Assembly: GCA_029212415.1 (NCBI GenBank)
Contig: JARGOF010000038.1
Location: 1 to 49,408 of the forward strand
Reading direction: 5' to 3'
DNA: 49,408 bases
Source: Rhizobiaceae bacterium
Lineage (GTDB): Bacteria; Pseudomonadota; Alphaproteobacteria; Rhizobiales; Rhizobiaceae
Positions 26,374 to 35,955 of the stretch are shown here, piece after piece. How positions within the stretch are numbered: the first letter of the stretch is position 1; every line of letters starts with the position of its first letter. Under the pieces are notes generated by a model that worked only from the letters and a program-made list of their open reading frames with translations, ran no database searches and had not been told where the DNA came from. Position numbers and translations under genes: made by a program.

Positions 26374-29300
26374 ATGATGAATAGATCGAGAACTCCGAAT
26401 AACTGGTCCGACACGCGGCAGTCCTCTTCTGTGGACGCGCTCAACCAGTCGATTGCCGAGCTTGAGGCGCGGGTCCAGGGATTGAATGCCCGAAACCGGC
26501 GTCCTGCACCGCGCACGGAATTTTCGTCAGCCGAGCCTGACCGCGCCATGCGCCAGCGTTTGCTGGATCAGGAGCGCTTCAGCCAGCATCAACCACCGCA
26601 GATGCGCCAGGAAAGCAGACCCGATCCAAGATTGGACCCGAGGCTGGACCCCAGATTGGACCCGAGATTGGACCCGAGATTGGACCCCAGAAGCGACCCC
26701 AGAGGCGGTTCAAGAGTTGATCAAAGACTGGAACAGAGATATGCGCCGCAACGGCCTGTAGAATATGCGTCGAGAGCACCCGCGCGGGAGCCCATCCCAA
26801 GCCCTGCGCCCCGCGCAGCCATGCGTGAGCCGATGCCGAATCCCTCAACGCGCGATACCAGCAACGCCATGCGGGAAATCGCTGATGCCGTTGCCTCGCT
26901 GCGCAACGATATGCGCCGGGACGTGGGTGAAATGAAAACCATGACCAGCTCGGCGGCCATGCCGTCGGATATCAAGGCGGATCTGGCAAGGATTGCCGAA
27001 CAGATAAATTCCTTTGACAACAGCCGTTCGGACATGGCGGCAAACGGCATTCAAAATGAGCTGGAAGAATTGCGCACCATGGTCAATGAACTGGCGCGCG
27101 AAGACAGCATGCGTCGGCTTGAAACCAGGTGGGATGGATTTGAAGAACGCATATCCGATCTCGATTCAGCGTCGATCCGCGACGAAATGATCACGCTGTC
27201 CTATCGACTGGACGATATCAAATCATCGATCGGGCTGCTGCCATCCGCATTGCCGCTGCATGCGCTCGAAGACAAGATCAAGATGCTGGTGACGGCCATT
27301 GACGCCATGTCCCGTCAGCCGAGCGCCGCCGATCCTGAACTGACCCGTCAATTTGCCATACTGGATGACCGGCTGGATGAAATCAGCCGGGCCATCGTGG
27401 CCAACAGCGTGGCACAGCCATCAGGCATGGACACGGCCGCTGTCGCCCGGCTGGAGAACCGGCTTGATTCTCTTGTCGATCACATCGGGCAGCTTGGCCA
27501 ATCAGATGCCGACGGTGAACTCTCGATGCGCATGGAGGCACTGGCCAGCCGTGTTGAGGATCTGGCCAACCAGGAGGCCTATGGTGCGCTGATGGAGCGG
27601 CTTGACCTGCTCTCGCATTCGCTGGCCGAACAGGCTGCAACCTCTGATCCGCGCGTGATATCCCAACTGGAAGATCTTTCCAGAAAGGTCGAGGGGCTGG
27701 ATCTCGAGATGGCCAATGGCCCACTGGGTGACCAGCTCAAGGACCTGGCGCACCGCATCGACAGTATAAACAGCGAGCTGACAGCCACGAACGGCAATCA
27801 GGATATGCTGTATGTCCGGCTTGAAGATCTTGCTGACCGGGTTCAGGAAAGCGCGTCACGGCCAAGCGTGGTGGATTTCAGTCCTCTGGAAGCGCGCCTG
27901 GCTGACATAGCTGCGCGCCTGGATGAATCCCAGGCGCCGCAATATGGCAATGATGAATCCATCCGCAGCCTGGAGGACCAGGTTGCCAGCCTTTCGCAAT
28001 TGCTGAGCAATTCAGGCGATTCATCCGCGCAATATGACAATGTCACTGCAGAGTTGGAACCGCGCCTGGCGGCGATTGAGGGCCATTTGTCCAACAGCAA
28101 GGCGGACAGTCAGGATATCGTTATTGAGGCTGCGCGGCAGGCCGCAGAAGCCGCCATCGCATCCTATCGGCAAAGTGGTGTACCAGCCGCAGATATGGCA
28201 ACCATCGAGTCGCTGGTTGGCGACTTGCGATCACTTGAAAATCTCAGCCGCAAAAGCGAAGAGCGAAGCGCCCGTACCATTGACGCCGTTCACGATACTC
28301 TGCTGAAGATTGCCAGCCGGCTTGAAACGCTGGAAGCCACGCCGCGGCATGCGGAAAGAGAAGACGTCGCGGACTATGCTCAGGAAGAAGCGCAATTCGG
28401 CAGCGCGCCCCATGCGGCCTCTGCTGTCTACACGCGGCGAGAGGAAGCCCTTGCCGGTGATCATGGGGACGGGTTTGCACCTGATGTCCACCATGATCTG
28501 CCAAAGCGCGAAAATGCCCCCTCGGGAGATTCTCTGCTGAAGGGGCTGAAAAAACGCATATCCGGCAAACGCGCCGACACGGCAGAAAGTCCGCGGCAGA
28601 ACGGCTTGCAGAATGTGAATCCGTCGCCATCAATCGATCCGGTCGCTGATATTGACCCGGAGACGGCCAATATCCCCATGGAGCCAGGATCAGGTTCACC
28701 CGATATCAAGCGCATCATGGCAAAGGTGCGTGAAGCGCAGCAATTGGCAGATCAGGATCACCCGCAGCCTGCTGAACCCGAAAAAAATGATTTCATCGCC
28801 GCAGCCCGTCGCGCAGCAAGGGCTGCAGCAACCGAAGCTGGTGAAATCGACAAACCTGTTGCCGACGAAGAGAAAGCCTCGTTGTCACTGAAGCAGACGG
28901 TGGTTCGTCGCCGCAAGCCACTTCTGATGGCTGCCGGAGCAATCTTGCTTGCAGTCCTGTCCTATCCTCTGATTGCCGGTTTCATCGCCAACGACGAGCA
29001 GCCCGTGCGATCCGCCTCGCTGGATGTGCCGGCCGTCACCGTGCCCGCAAAACAGCCGGTTACAGAACCTCTGGCCGATGCAAATGACACTCTTCCGCAG
29101 GTGCGCGTTGGAACAAGTCAGGAGGCTGACGCCTCCGCCATAGCCGGCAACTCGGATCCGGCGCCCCAGAAAATTATTCCCCTGGATGCCACGGCGCAGC
29201 AGAATCAGGGCTTTCAGCCTGCTCAATCCGAAGCGCCGACGCAAACAGCATCCCTGTCACAAGACAGTGGCTCATCGCTTCAGACCATTGAAATGCCGCC

Positions 29301-30144
29301 GGAAGCTACCGGTCCGTTTGAACTGCGTGAAGCCGCGGCCAATGGAGACGGTCTTGCCCTCTTCGAGATTGGCGCACGTTATACCGACGGTCGTGGTGTG
29401 CCCACCGATCTGTCGGAAGCAGCCAAATGGTACAGATTGTCAGCAGAGACGGGTTTCGCGCCTGCCCAGTACAGGCTTGCCAATTTCTATGAAAAAGGCA
29501 CCGGTGTTGATCGCGATATAGATCAGGCGCTGACCTGGTACCAGATGGCCGCTGAACAGGGCAATGCAAGTGCCATGCACAATCTGGCCGTGCTTTATGC
29601 GATGGGCCGTGACGGCGTTTCAGATTATGATTCAGCCGGAAACTGGTTCACCCGCGCGGCAGATCTGGGTGTCAAGGACAGTCAGTTCAATCTGGCCATT
29701 CTTCATGCACGCGGCAATGGCGTCGAACAGAATCTGGAAGATTCCTACAAATGGTTCGCGATTGCTGCGAAATCCGGAGACAAGGACGCCGCCAGAAAAC
29801 GCGATGAAGTGGCTGCCGCCCTGCGGCCGGAGCAGTTGCAGAGCGCCCGTGCAAAGGTGGAAAGCTGGAGCCCGGCGGTTCTGGTGGAATCGGCCAATTC
29901 AACACAGATACCAGCCGAATGGCGCGGTGTTGAAACCCGCACCGCTTCCGTGGACATGAAAAAGGCGATCAAGAATATTCAGGGCATCCTGACGAAAAAC
30001 GGTTTTGATACCGGCGGCACGGATGGAATCATGGGCAATCGGACAATCGCTGCGATCAAGGAGTTCCAGACCTCGGTAGGTCTTGAGCCGACCGGTGAAG
30101 TCAATGATGCTCTGGTGAAAGAACTTCTGGCGCGCAACAATTAG
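26374..30144 (+). CDS. podJ: PodJ-like polar localisation factor
   Basis: A 1256-residue inner-membrane scaffold matching rhizobial PodJ in length and layout. Residues 1-110 are charged and include DPRL repeats; about 150-680 is a long coiled-coil region rich in RLDSL/DLA heptads; a basic segment and membrane helix follow at about 845-870 (RRRKPLLMAAGAILLAV). The periplasmic part has Sel1-like repeats at about 990-1149 and a PG_binding_1 domain at about 1195-1252 (GGTDGIMGNRTIAAIKEFQ). PodJ organises the new or growing pole in Alphaproteobacteria and recruits division and development proteins. The ATG at 26374 follows GCGGATGAA. It appears monocistronic. Confidence 0.9.
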   Translation: MMNRSRTPNNWSDTRQSSSVDALNQSIAELEARVQGLNARNRRPAPRTEFSSAEPDRAMRQRLLDQERFSQHQPPQMRQESRPDPRLDPRLDPRLDPRLDPRLDPRSDPRGGSRVDQRLEQRYAPQRPVEYASRAPAREPIPSPAPRAAMREPMPNPSTRDTSNAMREIADAVASLRNDMRRDVGEMKTMTSSAAMPSDIKADLARIAEQINSFDNSRSDMAANGIQNELEELRTMVNELAREDSMRRLETRWDGFEERISDLDSASIRDEMITLSYRLDDIKSSIGLLPSALPLHALEDKIKMLVTAIDAMSRQPSAADPELTRQFAILDDRLDEISRAIVANSVAQPSGMDTAAVARLENRLDSLVDHIGQLGQSDADGELSMRMEALASRVEDLANQEAYGALMERLDLLSHSLAEQAATSDPRVISQLEDLSRKVEGLDLEMANGPLGDQLKDLAHRIDSINSELTATNGNQDMLYVRLEDLADRVQESASRPSVVDFSPLEARLADIAARLDESQAPQYGNDESIRSLEDQVASLSQLLSNSGDSSAQYDNVTAELEPRLAAIEGHLSNSKADSQDIVIEAARQAAEAAIASYRQSGVPAADMATIESLVGDLRSLENLSRKSEERSARTIDAVHDTLLKIASRLETLEATPRHAEREDVADYAQEEAQFGSAPHAASAVYTRREEALAGDHGDGFAPDVHHDLPKRENAPSGDSLLKGLKKRISGKRADTAESPRQNGLQNVNPSPSIDPVADIDPETANIPMEPGSGSPDIKRIMAKVREAQQLADQDHPQPAEPEKNDFIAAARRAARAAATEAGEIDKPVADEEKASLSLKQTVVRRRKPLLMAAGAILLAVLSYPLIAGFIANDEQPVRSASLDVPAVTVPAKQPVTEPLADANDTLPQVRVGTSQEADASAIAGNSDPAPQKIIPLDATAQQNQGFQPAQSEAPTQTASLSQDSGSSLQTIEMPPEATGPFELREAAANGDGLALFEIGARYTDGRGVPTDLSEAAKWYRLSAETGFAPAQYRLANFYEKGTGVDRDIDQALTWYQMAAEQGNASAMHNLAVLYAMGRDGVSDYDSAGNWFTRAADLGVKDSQFNLAILHARGNGVEQNLEDSYKWFAIAAKSGDKDAARKRDEVAAALRPEQLQSARAKVESWSPAVLVESANSTQIPAEWRGVETRTASVDMKKAIKNIQGILTKNGFDTGGTDGIMGNRTIAAIKEFQTSVGLEPTGEVNDALVKELLARNN
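26623..26703 (+). repeat. Tandem 12-base repeat encoding DPRL units in podJ
   Basis: Six or seven copies of a 12-base unit related to GACCCGAGATTG encode Asp-Pro-Arg-Leu at residues 84-110 of the PodJ-like protein. Copies are nearly identical, so the number is probably variable between strains. Confidence 0.8.
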
Positions 30145-30162
30145 TGTATCGGAGAGAATTTG

Positions 30163-30234
30163 ATGCGATTTTCTATCGGACAATCAATCTTTTTGTGCTC
30201 GAAGATGATCTTGTTGCATTGGTATCTTAGCTGA
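30163..30234 (+). CDS. Possible 23-residue small ORF after podJ
   Basis: ATG with GGAGAG six bases upstream opens a short hydrophobic frame ending at TGA. There is no homology argument; the ribosome site is the only support. The rest of the 30145-30379 gap shows neither a gene nor a clear terminator. Confidence 0.15.
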   Translation: MRFSIGQSIFLCSKMILLHWYLS

Positions 30235-30379
30235 CCTGCGGAACAATCAGACCGGACCCCGTGTCTTGTGATTTGCTCTGGGTTGCGATGATTGACACAG
30301 GGAAACATAAAGCGCATGACACAGGGGAATGTTGAAGACATTCAGTACGTAAAATTTCCGCAATCTTTCTCGGTCTGAC

Positions 30380-31306
30380 ATGAGCATCTATCTGCCCATA
30401 GCAGAAATTTCGGTGAATGCCTTTATCATTCTGGGCATGGGTGCCGCCGTGGGATTCCTGTCGGGCATGTTCGGCGTTGGTGGCGGTTTTCTCATCACGC
30501 CTTTGCTTATTTTCTACAACATACCGCCCGCTGTCGCTGTTGCGACCGGTGCAAATCAGGTCGTTGCTTCATCCTTTTCCGGGGCCTTGTCGCATTTTCG
30601 GCGTGGCACTGTGGATATCAAGCTGGGCCTAATCCTGTTATCCGGGGGTCTGGTCGGTGCCTCCGTCGGCATTTACCTGTTCGTGCTGTTGCGCAGCCTT
30701 GGACAGCTGGACCTGATCATCTCGCTTTTCTATGTGGTCTTTTTGAGCGTCGTCGGCGGTTTGATGTTGATTGAATCCATCAATTCTCTCAGGCGTGCTG
30801 CAGCCAACAAACCCACATCATTTCGCAAGCCCGGCCAGCACAATTGGGTGCACCGGCTGCCTTTCAAAATGCGCTTCAAGCGTTCCAAGATCTATCTCAG
30901 CGCCATTCCCGTGGTCGGTCTGGGTTTTGGCATTGGCGTGCTGACCTCGATCATGGGTGTTGGCGGCGGCTTCATCATGGTGCCGGCGATGATCTACCTG
31001 CTGCGCATCCCCACCAATGTCGTGATCGGCACGTCGCTTTTCCAGATCATCTTCGTCACCGCTTTCACCACGATCGTTCAGGCGACCACCAACCAGTCGG
31101 TGGACATCTTTCTGGGTGGCATGTTGATGGTTGCCGGCGTGGTTGGCGCGCAATACGGCGTGCGTGTCGGCCAGAAGCTGCGCGGTGACCAGCTCAGAGC
31201 ACTGCTGGCGCTGCTGGTTCTGGCCGTGGGTGTGCGGCTGGCGCTTGATCTGGCGCTGACGCCTGACGAACTTTACTCGGTCATCACGACCAAGGAGGGC
31301 TTTTGA
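30380..31306 (+). CDS. TauE/SafE family anion permease
   Basis: A 308-residue inner-membrane protein of the TauE/SafE (UPF0721) family with about eight helices. The two GxFGVGGGF-type repeats are visible, GMFGVGGGFLITP near residue 30 and IMGVGGGFIMVPAMIYL near 190. Family members export sulfite, sulfoacetate or other organosulfur anions, or act in the opposite direction; the substrate here is unknown. Its stop overlaps the start of the next gene by one base, so it is coupled to the Alph_Pro_TM protein. Confidence 0.9.
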   Translation: MSIYLPIAEISVNAFIILGMGAAVGFLSGMFGVGGGFLITPLLIFYNIPPAVAVATGANQVVASSFSGALSHFRRGTVDIKLGLILLSGGLVGASVGIYLFVLLRSLGQLDLIISLFYVVFLSVVGGLMLIESINSLRRAAANKPTSFRKPGQHNWVHRLPFKMRFKRSKIYLSAIPVVGLGFGIGVLTSIMGVGGGFIMVPAMIYLLRIPTNVVIGTSLFQIIFVTAFTTIVQATTNQSVDIFLGGMLMVAGVVGAQYGVRVGQKLRGDQLRALLALLVLAVGVRLALDLALTPDELYSVITTKEGF

Positions 31307-32094
31307 TGCGATTGTCCTCCTCAGTGCCGGTAAAATTCCTGACGGCCGTCATTGCGCTGATGTGGAGCGGCAATATCGAAGCTGCCGACGAGCAACTGGA
31401 TATCGGCATTTCCACCAATGAGATCGCCATTACCTCAGATTTCGCCGGTGCTGATCTGACCGTATTCGGTGCGCTGGACAATGCGGATCAGTTTTTGCTG
31501 CAGATCGGCCAGTATGATGTCATCGTGGCACTCGAGGGGCCGGAGAGAAAAACAATCGTGCGAAAGAAGGATCGGTTCTTCGGAATCTGGATCAACCGCT
31601 CTTCCATGGACTTCCAGCCGGCGCCCGCATCCTATTCCATATCCAGCACGGTTCCGATCGATCGTATTGCCAAACAGATTGATCTGAGTGGGCGAACCAT
31701 CGGCATCGAGCATATCCATCTTAACGCGTCTGGAAGTGTCGGGGACGGCACCAGGGTTGCGGAGTTTCGCAACGCCTTGCTGCGGCTCAGGGTCGCCAGT
31801 GGCCTATACCAGAGCGAACCGGTCGGCGTTGAATTCGTCAGCTCGAGCCTGTTTCGCGCCACACTGCGATTGCCTGCCAATATCCCGGTGGGACGACACA
31901 AGTTGCGCGCCTTCCTTTTCAAGAACAATGAATATGTGATGGAGCGTCAATTGGCGCTGCGGGTCGTCAAGACGGGTGCCGAGCAATTCATTTTTGAACT
32001 CGCCCACAAACACGCTTTTCTTTATGGCGTCATTGCCGTGGCCCTGGCCATGTTCACCGGCTGGCTGGCCAGTGTCATGTTCCGTCGAGATTAG
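31306..32094 (+). CDS. Alph_Pro_TM (TIGR02186) family membrane protein
   Basis: A 262-residue protein with an N-terminal signal (VKFLTAVIALMWSGNIEA), a periplasmic domain rich in beta strands, and one C-terminal membrane helix (LYGVIAVALAMFTGWLASVMF). It matches the alphaproteobacterial Alph_Pro_TM family, which has no known function and typically accompanies TauE/SafE permeases. The ATG at 31306 overlaps the permease stop and has GGAGG seven bases upstream. A periplasmic accessory to the permease is the simplest idea (inference). Confidence 0.85.
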   Translation: MRLSSSVPVKFLTAVIALMWSGNIEAADEQLDIGISTNEIAITSDFAGADLTVFGALDNADQFLLQIGQYDVIVALEGPERKTIVRKKDRFFGIWINRSSMDFQPAPASYSISSTVPIDRIAKQIDLSGRTIGIEHIHLNASGSVGDGTRVAEFRNALLRLRVASGLYQSEPVGVEFVSSSLFRATLRLPANIPVGRHKLRAFLFKNNEYVMERQLALRVVKTGAEQFIFELAHKHAFLYGVIAVALAMFTGWLASVMFRRD

Positions 32095-32161
32095 AGCAGA
32101 TCATCCGCAAGCAATGTGTATTTGAAGTTCGTTCAACGTCAGTTGCACGGAGCTGACAGGT

Positions 32162-32893
32162 TCAGGCCGTTAGCCGGTTGAAGGCAACAGAATAGATTCT
32201 GTCCCGCCCGAGAAGATGCGCAACCAGCTGCTGCTGGTCGAACAGGCCTTTGAAAGCCGGGTGTCGAAGATTGAGGCCACCGGTGGTGACGCCGAAGGCA
32301 GGCATGATCAGACGTGTGCCATCCGTTGCGAAACAGGGGCGGCGGACACCCTTGCCGCGACGCACGACACGCGCGGAGGGGTGCAGGTGTCCTGCAACCT
32401 CTCCCGGTTCGTGCGAACCATTGCCCAGCGGCTCGTGACGGAAACAAAGCCCGTCCAGATAGAGTTCCCTGACACAGTCGCCCTCCAGGCCATGGGGGCG
32501 GTCGGGATCATGGTTGCCAGTGATCCAGAACCAGTTGCGGTTGGCAACCAGGGTGCGCAATTGATCCCGGCACTCCCGCGTTAAACCGGCAGCGCCGTCG
32601 CGATCATGAAAACTGTCGCCCAGGCTGATGACATTGACGGGTTGGTAGCGCTGCATGACCGCATTGAGCAGCTTCAGCGTCTGGCTTGTGTCATAGGGAG
32701 GAAGCAGCAGACCGCGCCGGGCAAAGGCTGCGCCCTTTTCCAGGTGCAGATCCGATACGATCAGGGTCTGCGACGAAGGCAGATAAAGCGCGCCAAGCGG
32801 ATCGCAGACAGCCTGCGTGCCACACAGTTCAAATTCGGCCGTGCGGATCAACGCATCGGCAATCAACGCCTGACTGGCGCTTGCCCTGTTCAT
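32162..32893 (-). CDS. pdeM: Ligase-associated DNA damage response endonuclease PdeM
   Basis: A 243-residue calcineurin-like metallophosphoesterase. Metal-binding motifs are SDLHLEKG, GDSFHD, GNHD and GHLHPS in order. It is the PdeM partner of the DNA-repair Lhr-type helicase encoded 45 bases upstream, and the pair is often linked to an ATP-dependent DNA ligase and exonuclease, neither of which is seen here. The start is ambiguous: 32893 has AGGG eleven bases upstream and an ATG at 32914 adds seven residues. Confidence 0.88.
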   Translation of the reverse strand: MNRASASQALIADALIRTAEFELCGTQAVCDPLGALYLPSSQTLIVSDLHLEKGAAFARRGLLLPPYDTSQTLKLLNAVMQRYQPVNVISLGDSFHDRDGAAGLTRECRDQLRTLVANRNWFWITGNHDPDRPHGLEGDCVRELYLDGLCFRHEPLGNGSHEPGEVAGHLHPSARVVRRGKGVRRPCFATDGTRLIMPAFGVTTGGLNLRHPAFKGLFDQQQLVAHLLGRDRIYSVAFNRLTA

Positions 32894-32938
32894 TGCAGGA
32901 TCATTCCCTTGCATCTCATCGTTTGCCCCGATCCATCG

Positions 32939-35485
32939 CTATCCCATCGCCTGACTGACGATTTCATCGGCCGCTTCGGCCAGAATATCGTCCTGCGCCT
33001 CGCCGGAGACCGGCTCCCGGCCGATTTCAAGCATGACGGGCACGGCAAGCGGCGATATCTGGTCCAGGCGCTTCAAAATCATTCGGCCTTTGATTCGTGA
33101 CAGCATATCGGCAAGTCTTCGAATATCCAGCAAACCATTGGCCGCATCGTCGCGTGTGGCCTGCAGCAGAATATGGTCGGGCTCATGGCTGCGCAGCACG
33201 TCATAGATGAGATCGGCCGAAACGGTCACCTGCCGTCCGGTTTTTTCCTTGCCCGGATGCCGCCGCTCTATCAAACCGGCAATGATGGCGCAATTGCGGA
33301 AAGTCCGCTTGAGCATCCAGGATTCCGCCAGCCAGGCTTCCAGGTCATCACCCAGCATGTCTTCATCGAAAAGCGCGGCCAGTGAGAGTTCATCGCGCTG
33401 GATCATCAGCCCCATGTCGCGCAAACCCCATACCGCCAGGGCGTAATCCGTGGCGACAAAGCCCAGTGGGCGGGCCCGCGACCGCTCCAGCCTGCGGGTC
33501 AGCAACATGCCGAGCGTCTGATGGGCCAGCCGCCCTTCAAACGGATACATGATCATGTAAAACCGGTCTTCGTGGGGGAAGGTTTCTATCAATAGATCGC
33601 CATGCGACGGCAGGACGGATTTCAGCTTCTGTATTTCCAGCCATTCGCGAACCTGGGCCGGCAAGACGTGCCAGGTCTGCGGGTCCGCGAGCATGCTGCG
33701 CACCTGTTCGGCCAGATAGGTCGAGAGCGGAAATTTACCCCCCGCATAGGCGGGAATTTTCGGACTGGCGCTTGCCGCCTTGGACACGATGCATTCATTC
33801 TCGCGAATGCCTTCGAACCGCAGCACCTTTCCGGCAAACAGAAAGCTGTCTCCCGGTGCCAGCATTTCAACAAAGGATTCCTCGACCTTGCCCAAGACGG
33901 GGCCGCCGCGCACATTGCTGCCTTTGCCGCTGTGGCGTGTCAGGCGGACCCGCAATTCCGGCGCTTCGACAATGGTTCCGATATTGAGGCGATACTGCTG
34001 GGCAATCTGTGGGTTGCTGACCCGCCACAAATTGTCTTTGGTCAGCCGGATACGTGCGTAACGATCATAGGTTCGCAACGCATATCCACCCGTTGCAACG
34101 AAGGCCAGAACACGGTCGAACGTCTCGCGTTGCATCGCCGCATAGGGCGCCGCAGAACGTATTTCGGCATAAAGATCGTCGGCCTGGAAAGATGCTGCGC
34201 AGGCCATGCCCAGAATATGTTGTGCCAGCACATCCAGGGTTCCCTCGCCAATCGGTGGTGTATCCTGGGCCCCGACGTAATTGGCATCCAGTGCGGCCTG
34301 GCATTCCAGAACTTCAAACCGGTTTGCAGGCACGAGGATGGCGCGGCTCGGCTCATCCATCCGGTGATTGGAACGACCAATGCGCTGTGCCAGACGGCTT
34401 GCACCCTTGGGAGCCCCCACATGCACCACCAGATCGATATCACCCCAGTCGATACCCAGATCCAGAGTTGACGTCGCGACCACGGCGCGCAGACGATTGT
34501 CAGCCATGGCCGCTTCCACCTTGCGGCGCTGACTGGCGTCCAGAGAACCATGATGCAGGGCGATCGGCAGATTGTCGTCATTGATCCGCCACAACGCCTG
34601 AAACAGCATCTCGGCCTGGCTTCGTGTGTTGACGAAAAGCAGCGTGGTCCGATGTTGCTGGATGGCTTCATAGATATCCGCCATGGCATAGCGCGCAGAA
34701 TGGCCCGACCAGGGCACCCGTTCTTGCGTTTCCAGAATGCTGATATGCGGTTTGGCTCCGCCCTCAATCACGATCCGCTCCGACAGCACCGGGCGGGCAA
34801 CATCATGCTGCGGCATCAGCCATGCCTGCAAGGCCTCTGGGTCGGCAACCGTTGCAGAAAGCCCGATGGTCTGCAACGTCGGACGGTGCTTGCGCAGCCG
34901 CGCCAGACCAAGTGAAAGCAGGTGCCCGCGCTTGGAGGTGACCAGAGAGTGGAGTTCATCGAGGATGACATATTTCAGGCCATCAAAAAGCAGGTCTGCC
35001 TCCCGGCTGGCGATCAGCAGAGCGATCTGTTCTGGCGTGGTCAGCAGAATATCCGGCGGATTGAGCTTCTGGCGCTGCCGCTTGGACTGCGGTGTGTCGC
35101 CGGTTCGCGTTTCAATGCGTACCGCCAGATCCATCTCGGCAACCGGGGTCGCCAGATTGCGCTCGATATCGACGGCAAGCGCCTTCAATGGCGAAATGTA
35201 AAGCGTGTGTATGCCACGCCGTGCCGATGAAAGCGCCGCACCCGGGCGTCGTTTTACCTCGTTCAACGATATGTCGATCAGCGAAGGCAGGAAACCCGCC
35301 AGCGTCTTGCCAGCACCGGTCGGAGCAATCAGCAATGATGATCGACCGGACTGCGCCAGCCCCAGCAATTCAAGCTGATGCGGCCGGGGTTGCCATCCAC
35401 GCTGCCTGAACCAGCTGGCAAACGGCTCTGGCAGGTGTGGTCCACGCTGGTTTGGTTCCGGTATTTTTTGAGAATCATCGCTCAC
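32939..35485 (-). CDS. Ligase-associated DNA damage response DEXH-box helicase (Lhr-core)
   Basis: An 848-residue superfamily 2 helicase. Walker A is APTGAGKT (about residues 53-60), motif II is DELH, motif VI is IGRSNHR and the C-terminal Lhr winged-helix and DEAD_assoc regions follow. Lhr-type helicases unwind DNA/RNA hybrids and branched DNA in repair. It starts at GTG with a weak ribosome site. It is followed by pdeM in the same direction. The proteins act in the cytoplasm. Confidence 0.92.
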   Translation of the reverse strand: MSDDSQKIPEPNQRGPHLPEPFASWFRQRGWQPRPHQLELLGLAQSGRSSLLIAPTGAGKTLAGFLPSLIDISLNEVKRRPGAALSSARRGIHTLYISPLKALAVDIERNLATPVAEMDLAVRIETRTGDTPQSKRQRQKLNPPDILLTTPEQIALLIASREADLLFDGLKYVILDELHSLVTSKRGHLLSLGLARLRKHRPTLQTIGLSATVADPEALQAWLMPQHDVARPVLSERIVIEGGAKPHISILETQERVPWSGHSARYAMADIYEAIQQHRTTLLFVNTRSQAEMLFQALWRINDDNLPIALHHGSLDASQRRKVEAAMADNRLRAVVATSTLDLGIDWGDIDLVVHVGAPKGASRLAQRIGRSNHRMDEPSRAILVPANRFEVLECQAALDANYVGAQDTPPIGEGTLDVLAQHILGMACAASFQADDLYAEIRSAAPYAAMQRETFDRVLAFVATGGYALRTYDRYARIRLTKDNLWRVSNPQIAQQYRLNIGTIVEAPELRVRLTRHSGKGSNVRGGPVLGKVEESFVEMLAPGDSFLFAGKVLRFEGIRENECIVSKAASASPKIPAYAGGKFPLSTYLAEQVRSMLADPQTWHVLPAQVREWLEIQKLKSVLPSHGDLLIETFPHEDRFYMIMYPFEGRLAHQTLGMLLTRRLERSRARPLGFVATDYALAVWGLRDMGLMIQRDELSLAALFDEDMLGDDLEAWLAESWMLKRTFRNCAIIAGLIERRHPGKEKTGRQVTVSADLIYDVLRSHEPDHILLQATRDDAANGLLDIRRLADMLSRIKGRMILKRLDQISPLAVPVMLEIGREPVSGEAQDDILAEAADEIVSQAMG

Positions 35486-35648
35486 ACCGCAAGGTTAAAC
35501 GAAGTGCGGTGCCGCACAAATGACTTTGTTGAAACACCGGGTTGAAATACAGGCAGGCAAGGCCTTTTGAAAGACCATCACGCATCCGGTTGAACCTGAA
35601 GGCATTAGCGACTACCTATTGCGCAAGCACAATATGGAGTACGGCCGC

Positions 35649-35915
35649 ATGTCCGGCAAACTGACCCGATTTCTGGGTGACACACCTGGTCGCACCATCG
35701 TCAAACTGATCGTGATTTCCTTCATTGTTGGCGCGGTGATGAACGCCTTCAACTGGTATCCGGTTGACGTTATTTTTGCGGTTCGCGACTTTCTGGTCAA
35801 TGTCTGGAATCTTGGCTTTGCAGCGCTGGGGCGTTTTGGCGACTACCTGCTCTTGGGCGCAGCCATTGTGATTCCGGCATTCATTATCATGCGTATCCTG
35901 AGCTATCGCAACTGA
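35649..35915 (+). CDS. DUF6460 small membrane protein
   Basis: An 88-residue protein with two predicted membrane helices (VKLIVISFIVGAVMNAF and YLLLGAAIVIPAFIIM). It matches the short rhizobial DUF6460 family, which has no known function. The ATG at 35649 has GGAG nine bases upstream; an upstream ATG at 35634 lacks one. It precedes the MATE gene by 40 bases and may share its transcript. Confidence 0.8.
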   Translation: MSGKLTRFLGDTPGRTIVKLIVISFIVGAVMNAFNWYPVDVIFAVRDFLVNVWNLGFAALGRFGDYLLLGAAIVIPAFIIMRILSYRN

Positions 35916-35955
35916 AACAGATGGGCTGCCCGATGAAGCCGATGCGGCCTGCACC

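Noticed and set aside
33602-34471. Plus-strand open frame opposite the Lhr helicase
   Set aside because: The helicase motifs on the minus strand explain this DNA; the plus frame has no motif.
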